Shown here: positions 56,231 through 64,000 of the stretch, in pieces
How the letters are laid out: each line of letters begins with the position of its first letter
Numbering within the stretch: position 1 is the first letter of the stretch
Made by a program: the position numbers and the translations under genes
NCBI RefSeq assembly: GCF_022605725.1
Contig: NC_065546.1
Span: 38,374,227-38,438,226 of the forward strand
Source of the DNA: Anthonomus grandis grandis
Taxonomy: Eukaryota > Arthropoda > Insecta > Coleoptera > Curculionidae
Length of the DNA: 64,000 nucleotides
Direction: 5' to 3'
The notes under the pieces: generated by a model
What the model was told of the DNA's origin: nothing
The model's database searches: none
What the model saw: the letters and a program-made list of their open reading frames with translations, nothing else

Positions 56231-59087
56231 GGGTCAATTGTCCAGTTATTGAACAGTTAAGGAAAACTTTGAGAAATAGATATTTAATGTATTTTCGCTT
56301 TACCATTTTATACAAGTTTAGTAATTTTTCTCAGCTTTTTGCACTATTAGGATTCATGCTAAGTAAAAAATAAATCGATCTTGCTTTGCAAAATGAAAAG
56401 AAAAAAATAAAAGATTGAAAAGACCCACAATTTCTAGTAATTGACCAATTGATTCTAATACTTGACCACTATATTTTCCAGTAATTGACCATTCTTTTAT
56501 TGAATAATTATTGAACAAATTCATACAAGCCAAATGGCACTTGCAAGAAAACACAAGACAAATTTCGAAGATTTTTATTAAAGGTGATTATAAATAATTA
56601 AGTTTTGTTTTAAACAGAAATATGTTTAGAAAACTTATATTTAATTCTATCCCCAGTACCAATTAGTTCTGGGGTTTCCAATACACATACTATTTGAGAC
56701 TTATCAATAGCATTCACATCATTTTCAATAACAGAAAAAATAGTCTTACAATCTCTCGAAGAACTCCATTCTTCAATTTCACTTTCTGAATGTGAGCTTA
56801 CCTTTTTAATTTTTGTTTGTTTTGGAGGTGCTTTTACTGCTTTTTCTAATGTTTCTTTTTCTTATAAGTGCTCTTTGTGTCTTTGCTTCCTTCTTTTCTC
56901 TTTTAATTTTTTCCTTTTCTTCATCAAATGAAATCCATTTTTTTGATGTCGCAGCATATGGTAACCTTTCTCTATATTTTGTTTTAGCCATGGACTCATT
57001 TTTTTCAGAAGTTTCCTCGGGCCATAAAATATAATCTAAAAATGCCGAACTAATATTTCGTAAATCGACATCAATAGTACCGCTTAAATCTGAACCTAAA
57101 ACAGGACTTTGAGGTTTTAACAAAGACAAGTTGTTAGGTGTTGAAGAACTAGGCTTAGAAGGAGAGAAATAATAGGATGACTGCTTATATCCCTCAGAAT
57201 TGATTTTATTGAGAGTTTTTTTTTTTGAGAATGTGATGTACTTGGTGTTGCACTAATTGAATGTGGTGAAGAATCTCTTTGATGTTGATGTAAATTTGAT
57301 TCATTGGAGTTTTTTGTTGAATTTCAACTATTTTAGCAATGGGAAAAGATGGCAATGGTAAGGTATTTTGGTTACCGTTTTTGTTTTCTTTGATTTCGGC
57401 ATTTTTACAACGCAATCTCAGTTTTTTCCAAACATAAAATAACTCCTTAGCAGATTCTTGACCTCTCCGCTTTCCTGTGGCAGCTAAAGCTTCCCTAAAT
57501 TCATTAGCTCTTTTAGGTAACATTGTTGATTCTAAGTATAATAAATGCGGCACGTCGAATTCAGAAGCTTTACTAGCTTTATCAGGTTCTTCATTTGAAT
57601 CCATTATTTTCTGACTTCGTGATTCATCGTTCATGCATTTTGCAAAATCAATTGCATCAGCATTAAATGGGAACAGCCCACATGTTCTAAACCCATTTTT
57701 GATTGTTTCTGCGGAGATATCAGCCACTGCAACATTCAGCAAAGCTGGAAAGACTGCCTTTGTAACTGGACTGTTATAGTTTTTTCGTTTCCAGCTAATA
57801 ACAGTATTTTTTCAATTATTTTTTAAAGGTCTAAATAAGGAGACATCTACCGGCTGTAAAATGTGAGTTGCATTAGGGTATAAAGCAAATAACAAAATAC
57901 CATTATCCTTAAAGAATTTGGAAACGTTATAAGTAAAGTGCGATTTGTGACCATCAACTAGATGGAGTACTGGTAATTTCACCCCCATTTCTTTTAGTTT
58001 TGGTAACAAATTGTTACATACATAATTATTGTGAAACGTCTTGGAAGTCATCCAACCTTTTTTTGACCGTCCAATTATCCAGTCTGGTGGTGTGTTGCGA
58101 CAAACTTCGGCCGGTATCCTTTCATAAGGAAACTTTCATAAACCAACATTGGGGGATAAAGGTTACCATCTGCTAATATAGTAAAAAGGACTGTTATTTG
58201 TTCCTTCTCAGAACCCGATTTTATTTGATAAAAATTTTTCATTCCTCTAGGTCCAAGCACTATTCCGGACTTGGGATTTGACTCGAAACCGGATTCGTCG
58301 GAATTAAGGACTCTTCTTGAATCTTCAAATATATCCAGGCAATTTTCTGGTTCTAGGTACTCTTTTATTTCATTGTGCCACTTTCTAATGCTTTGCTCGG
58401 TGACAGCTGCCCTAGCAAGATTAATAGATTCAGCATGTCGTTGACTTAGTTGAGGGTGACGTTTAAGAAAAAGCTGGAACCATTTATCGCCTGGAACACC
58501 ATCCTTAAATGGAGTTTCGTGCCCATCCGCGCGGACAATATCGGCAACTGTTTGACAAAGGGCATTTTTACTTAACGAAATTCCTTTTTTTGCATTGCTT
58601 ATAACCCATTTAACAATAAGTGTTACACCAGTGGTTAAACATGGTTGTGGACATTTTTCTTGTACCAGAAATATTGTTATTCTTGAGTTTATTTATAATT
58701 GTGAAATGGGGCACATTATATTTTCTTCCCGCGTCACGTACTTTACGATAATCACTAATCTTTACTGAGCATGTTAATACTAACAATGTTTTTACACCTA
58801 GCGTGATGGCGAAGATATGAAGAGATTTTAGGGTCAGTGTCTACTTACCTTGCTTCTTATTTAAGTCAGAAAATGCACACGCGCGAAACACCCTTACTTT
58901 GTAAAATTAAAAACACACTAGAAACTGGGCACTGCTAGAAAATTGCAGTTGACAATAAGAGTTGTATGATTGACCGTCCTATTAGACCAATCAAAATGGA
59001 TAAAAAGAACGACGTTTTCTTATTTTAGGCGGTAAATTATAAAAATGGTCAAGCACTGGCTTCCGGTCAATTACTGGCAATTAACCC
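56231..59087 (-). mobile_element. Pogo-type DNA transposon F, least damaged of the three
   Basis: Inverted termini gggtcaattgtccag (left) and ctggcaattaaccc (right) are flanked by TA (56229-56230, 59088-59089). A motif AATTGACC/CTTGACC is iterated near both ends (56440-56495 and 59045-59075), probably transposase-binding sites. Length 2857 bp. The transposase reads on the minus strand. Confidence 0.92.
56811..58760 (-). pseudogene. Pogo-family transposase F with complete catalytic triad
   Basis: The N-terminal helix-turn-helix (DAGRKYNVPHFTIINKLKNN, about 58690-58750) is followed by a CENPB-like domain (KKGISLSKNALCQTVADIVR, GDKWFQLFLKRHPQLSQRHA). The catalytic blocks are RRVLNSDESGFESNP (D1), LHLVDGHKSHFTYN (D2) and HILQPVDVSLFRPL (D3). 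Then come GFRTCGLFPFNADAIDFAKC and a Lys/Glu-rich basic tail (KEKIKREKKEAKTQRALIRK) ending at 56811. Frame breaks at about 58680, 58070, 57810 and 57180 are small. In insects pogo transposases bind end repeats and cut TA targets. The Asn after D2 of most pogos is Gly here (VDGH), shared with element D. Confidence 0.85.
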
Positions 59088-59099
59088 TAAGTAAATACC

Positions 59100-61150
59100 A
59101 GGAAAAAAAATAAAAGAGAAAAACAGGACTGTGCATTAAACCATATAAAAATATTACAAAAAAAAAGATACTTCTTGTTAGACGCAACGAATACTGATTA
59201 AAGCGGCCTAATAGTTGGCGGTGGTGAAAACCCCTCATAGAATAGCATCAAGTCTATAAGCTAGGTACTTCGCAAACCTGTACTGAACAGACCAATGTGG
59301 CACTAGTAAATTGGATTTGGAAACGATGCAGCAATATCCCAATTTTGACCTGAAAAATCAGCTAAAAACCCAGTGTTTTTTCCCAAGTTTCTTCATGGCT
59401 AACAGCAGAACACTATTAAAATTTAATATAAAGGTAAATTGGGAATCGAAGGTGATACTGAGATCAGTAATGACTTTGTAATAACGAGTCTGCCTAAGTC
59501 TGCTTAAACGATATTGCTGATAGAGTAGTTACATAATAAGAAAGAAGTCCACACAATTCTGAACAAATGGGCACTCATGAATACTTTTTATGTTTCCTTT
59601 AAGTCATCGGCGAAAGTTGGTCTATAACACTTGAATCAGCTAACCAAAGCGTTGATAAACAAAATAACTACTAACGGACCGAGGTTTGAACCTTAAGATA
59701 CACCCAAGGTAGTATTAGAGAATTGGGGTCTATAGCCTCCCTGCTTCACAAACTGCAATCTACCAAGTAGGTACGAAGGAGACAAATTAATTTGCCTGGA
59801 TGAAAAGCCATAGCGATTCAATTTATTTAACAAACTGTAGTGATCAACCCTGTCGTTTTTGAAAATTGGGATATATAGCATCAGCGTGAGACTGGGCATC
59901 AATAGTTTCAAAAGTATGACTGAAAAGGCAAGACATAATATTAGTAATAGATCGACCTTTGAAAAAAAACCATGATAAACGAAAATAAGGCCTTTGTTCG
60001 ACATAGTTGAACAAAGAGAGTTTCGATAGTTCGATAGTTATTCGAGAGTTCATTATAATTTCAAATATTTTCGAGAACTGAGATTGGCCTGTAGTTGGCT
60101 ACTTGGTCAGAATACTCATTTTTTATCTAAGGGTAATATTTTGGAAACCTTTGATATATCTGAAATATGCTCTATAGATAGGATTAAGTTAAATATCCAA
60201 ATCGACGAATCGGATAAAACAGAAATACAATCTTTAATTAAAAAGCTATGTATTCCATCGACCCCAGATGTCAACTTGTTCTTGAGTGTTCTACCAGCTG
60301 AAACCACTTGGAAAAGTTTAACACGGGATAACTCATAAAGAGGCAGGTTTTCAGGAGTAGAGGAAGGCTCGATATTAGTCGACATTATAAAATTATTCTC
60401 AAAGAATAATGTAGATGCATGAACTTGGGCTTACGTATTTGTAGCTTAACAAGGGATCTCAGGAAATAAAATTTAATGCGATATGGATCGGATCTTTTCA
60501 ATTTAAGGTTTTTAAGGGCATTTCGCAGGCAACAAATATCTCATTTAATGTATCATATAGAGCATTACATGCATTGTTAACATTGGAGGATAAACATGCA
60601 GAGGACCAGACTAAAACATGATTCTTTCGGAATGAAAGACTGGTCCTGTCTGAAGAATCATGTTTTAGGAAAGATGAAAGTTAGCTTTTCTGAAATTGAA
60701 GGTGAGGGGTAAGCTTTTATTAGGTTAAAAATTATTAACAGGCTGGCTGAAAATGGTAAGATCAATTTCAAGTGACCGATGATGCAAGTCTTTCATGATG
60801 TAAGATACTTAGCTAGAAGAAACAGTGCAACTAAAATTCGATAGAACTAGGTCCAATAATCTATTATTACAATTACCTATCTGAACATACTGAAAAATAT
60901 TAAATCAGGTAGCAAAGGTACTTACTGTAGTGCACTTTGCTGTGGGTGAATTCAAATAAAAATCAGATACGTTAAAATCACCCAGCACGATTATCTTATG
61001 AACGAATCCTGAAACGAACAGGGTAAACTGATCAAAACAAAATTCAAAATTTTCGAACGTGATTTTTGGTAGAATGTATCGTACAAAGATATGTAACAAA
61101 GAATATCAATAAAACGTTGAAACACTACTATAAAAATCTATTAAATTCTT
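59100..61150 (-). mobile_element. Jockey/CR1-type LINE remnant (endonuclease and RT)
   Basis: On the minus strand the endonuclease piece comes first (60905-61099: KIIVLGDFNVSDFYLNSP, with the catalytic GDFN). The RT follows at 59690-60385: NKLTSGVDGIHSFLIKDCIS, ISKVSKILPLDKK, MLYIPIFKNDRVDHYSLLNK (decayed palm), LNRYGFSSRQINLSPSYLLG. A FADDLK-type catalytic box lies near 59600 and VSPS-type thumb sequence follows. Numerous stops. It ends close to the right TA of pogo F. Confidence 0.75.
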
Positions 61151-61459
61151 TTTCTCCGACATAAACCTGCTAGAAACTCCTTAAAGTATGCCACCGCCAT
61201 GAGTAGCGCCCACAGCCTCAAATATACGGTGGGAACAGAAGCCATTAGTTTCATTCTCACAGCAGTAGGAAACAAGTTTTCGACAAATAAACATGCGCAA
61301 TAGAATAAAATGCGTTCGTACAGAAACTTCTGATCGGTTTCAAATCATTAGTTTGATGTTTTTCCATAAATTTCTGATAGTCAGACTTATTTTCGGAATT
61401 TATTTTAAGCAAAGTGTCAAAGCATTCGTGTAGCTAGTAAAATCAAAAAAAATAAATAT
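61151..61459. other. Unassigned intron sequence
   Basis: No feature recognised. Confidence 0.35.
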
Positions 61460-61675
61460 AAGAATTTTCTGATTCCGACACAGACTTAGAAGATTTACCT
61501 GAAGAACGGATAAGGCCCAAAAATCAAAACTATTTAGATGAAACTGCGTCCCAATTTAATAGAATCGAATTTCTCGGCCATTTTAGAGTAAGCCTCGAAG
61601 TAGCAAACAATATTTTTAAACAACAGGCGGGACTCTATGGGAATTTAACCCCCCGACATTATGTTTTTGTGATAT
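61460..61675 (+). pseudogene. Possible Harbinger-type transposase N-terminal scrap
   Basis: Reads FSDSDTDLEDLPEERIRPKN, then FNRIEFLGHFRVSLEVANNI and FKQQAGLYGNLTP. The F...FR.S..V...I pattern is that of the region before the DDE core in some Harbinger transposases. No further domain follows; alternative origins are possible. Confidence 0.3.
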
Positions 61676-64000
61676 AAAAGTAAGGTTATTTCTCTTGTTT
61701 TTCTTTGAAATTGGACTCCACTCAACTCGTGTGTGACGTTCACAAAGACGGTTTCAAATCGGCCAGAAGTTATAATATTTTACGCATGCGCATCAAGAAA
61801 TAGTTTGGAAATAGTTTCAAACTTGTTAGAAATATGCAGTGAGAACAAATCTATTATAGGTATCAAGACGTAGTTTTGTAGTGGATACTTGTAGCCTTAG
61901 CCAGGTATTTGTGATGTGCACAATGATAAAATCATGTACAGTGACGGTAAGAAGGAAGGACGCAGTTTAGACCAGTGTTAAGACCACGAAAATTTTGATA
62001 AAAATAGGTTACAGTACTAGTGTTGACTAATGTTAACAAAAGCGACGGCAGTTTTTTCAGTTCTGCGGCAACCTTAGGAGAACCAGCAGAATAACTTATC
62101 TAGATATTATTTCCTTTCGTCTTTCAGTTCAAAATTAAAAATCAAAATGTTATTAGACCTTCTCTGGCGATAGTGCAGGTCGCATGGAACGTCCAGGTCA
62201 TTCGACGCAGAGGAAGCAGGTGGAGCTGATGTTAGGCAGATAGCAACTGCAACCCCGGTAGACAAATTATTTATGGTAATTGTCTACCTAATATTCTGCC
62301 AAAGCTCATAATAACTATTCAAATAGATTTTGATAATTTTTTTTTAAATTAAAATATTTTAAAACAAGCTTTGCCAAGCTATATTCTTAGTTTGCGGAAA
62401 TCGAACTCCGAGAATCAAGAATTTTTTATGGGAAAATTGCTACTTTTGAAAACATTTTTTTGAAATTTCTAAAATATTAATAAATTACGAGATATCGATG
62501 AAAAACAAAATAAGTTATAATATTGAAAATATTGAAAAATCTGCATATATTTATAGCGATATAAATTTAAGCGCGCTTGGAATAAGCTCTTCTATGCTAT
62601 TATAAGACTTATGTAAATCTCAATCATGCTTCAGTACAAGCCACTTAGGCTTAATTGAGGGAAATATTAACTATATTTTTTTGCCATAAAATCTATTCAT
62701 TCATTACTAAATACATTTACGTAACAAACTTATATCAAAATCAACTTCATGTACGGTACACGTATTATTGAAAGATGCGATAAAGACATTTTATGCGACT
62801 GGTCTGTCGACAACTAGAGCTGATGTTCCAATTAAGGAACGAAATGTCCATACAAGCAAAGTATATAGATTTCAACTTTTTTCAATTTGTTAGACTGTGA
62901 TACAAGTAACGTCTTCACTATTAAGGAATTGTAAAAAATCATGCCAAAGATGATATTCTAGGCGTAAAACGAATAAAACAGAGGGGAATGTTTTAGTAAT
63001 ATTTCCGTTCCCAAAAGGTAATTACTTGGGCAAAAAGAACATTCGCGTGCGGTTCTCATAAAACCAACTCTCTCGGTGGGTAATTTCATATCTGAGCCGA
63101 GGAATTTCTTGGCCGGGGTCAAGGTGCGAAACGTGGTTCCGTTGGTTACAATATTTCGAGCCGAATGGGCAAAAATATCGGACAAAAGTTGCTTTTAAGT
63201 TTGATGAGAGAACAGGGTTACGATTAATGTAGGAATGTATTACTGTAAATTTTCCAGAAATTCCATATAATTAAAGTTGGATTTATTATAACTGATTTTT
63301 GGCCAGTTTTTTCACTTGTTTGGGTCAGAATGGTATCGAACTGTCCAGCGAGAAAGAAAACCGGAAAACGAGAAGACATCTGCGGAGCGAGAGAACTCTC
63401 CGATAAAACGGCACTTTTTGCACTTTTACCGATCAACTATTTGTTTTTCATGCGGACCGTTTAATTGGCACAAAAAGTCCACTTTGGTGAAATACATTTT
63501 ACAGTTTTTTCTTAATAGCATTCTTGGGATATTCCATCAATGTTGTATACAGCTTTGAATGATCAGTACACTGTTAGTTAAATATTACAGGGTACAAGAG
63601 TTTAATAATTATATTTAATGGGTTAAAAAATATGTTTTACAAGTAATTGGGCAAATTGTTTAAACTTAATATTATAATTTTTTAAAAAAGACTTAAAAAA
63701 GAAATTAAAAAAAAACATTTTTTTTTTAAATCAGAATGTTTAATTTTAGTATATTAATAGTTTTTAATTAAAATATGTATAAAATTAAATTTTTCATTTC
63801 AACTAAAATAATTAAACAAGGGAGTTAAAAAAATACGAATTACCGAAAATTAGAAAAATGAATTGCGTGTTGAAAAAGTACAGGAAAATTTGACCTTTAA
63901 ATTTATAATTTGTCAAAAATTGTCGTTTTCGACAAGTTTCCCCTTTATAGGAAAAAAAAAATTTTACACACTTCTTACATAAATAACTATGGAATTTAGC
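61676..64000. other. Unassigned sequence, probably fascin intron
   Basis: No exon of fascin or clear element found. Patches near 63000-63180 and 63330-63480 are richer in GC with short open frames on both strands but no family resemblance. The last 400 bases are extremely AT-rich. Confidence 0.35.

Noticed and set aside
49866..64000. Upstream fascin exons
   Set aside because: I looked on the minus strand for the conserved first and second beta-trefoil segments and found none; they most likely lie outside the window.

Overview
This is an AT-rich, repeat-saturated piece of an insect nuclear genome. The only conserved host gene I can support is the 3' half of the actin-bundling protein fascin (singed in Drosophila). 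Three minus-strand exons (41076-41278, 49349-49650, 49709-49865) join in phase and end in the fascin C-terminus. The earlier exons are not visible and probably lie beyond 64000. The mix of PIF/Harbinger-MADF, pogo, ZBED-type hAT, gypsy-errantivirus, Penelope and Jockey/CR1/RTE-like LINEs fits an insect, possibly a beetle, but the order cannot be fixed from this sequence.

Layout. 1-5.7 kb: minus-strand LINE reverse-transcriptase remnants and a decayed protein with a GCDTT motif. 6.0-9.5 kb: a long-inverted-repeat MITE abutting the 3' half of an errantivirus-like element (integrase, env, LTR), which sits in a hAT copy (to 11.2 kb). 11.8-12.9 kb: a degenerate repeat block whose relative lies at 2.9-3.4 kb. 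15-19.2 kb: a Penelope fragment, a short Harbinger-like element, then a full-length Harbinger with TTA duplications. 19.4-21.8 kb: an APE/RT LINE with a 9-bp target duplication. 21.9-24.8 kb: a pogo-type element. 27.2-30.9 kb: a LINE split by a second hAT with a perfect 8-bp target duplication. 31.2-36.1 kb: a Harbinger (B) carrying a second Harbinger (C). 36.5-37.0 kb: a mariner-like remnant. 37.7-40.2 kb: a 2.5-kb element of unclear superfamily with a DGCSGQN protein and iterated end motifs. 41-64 kb: fascin exons and introns, filled with two more pogo elements (41.7-44.4 and 56.2-59.1 kb), several LINE fragments, a partial duplication of an intron and its splice donor, tRNA-like sequences and a second MITE.

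How parts work together. The Harbinger elements encode a DDE transposase on the minus strand and a MADF DNA-binding protein on the plus strand. In two of them each gene's last exon lies inside the other gene's intron. Most mobile genes are broken by stops or frameshifts; the pogo element at 56231-59087 and the DGCSGQN element are the least damaged. Target-site duplications and one empty site let several insertions be ordered in time. I saw no rRNA genes, CRISPR arrays or bacterial features.
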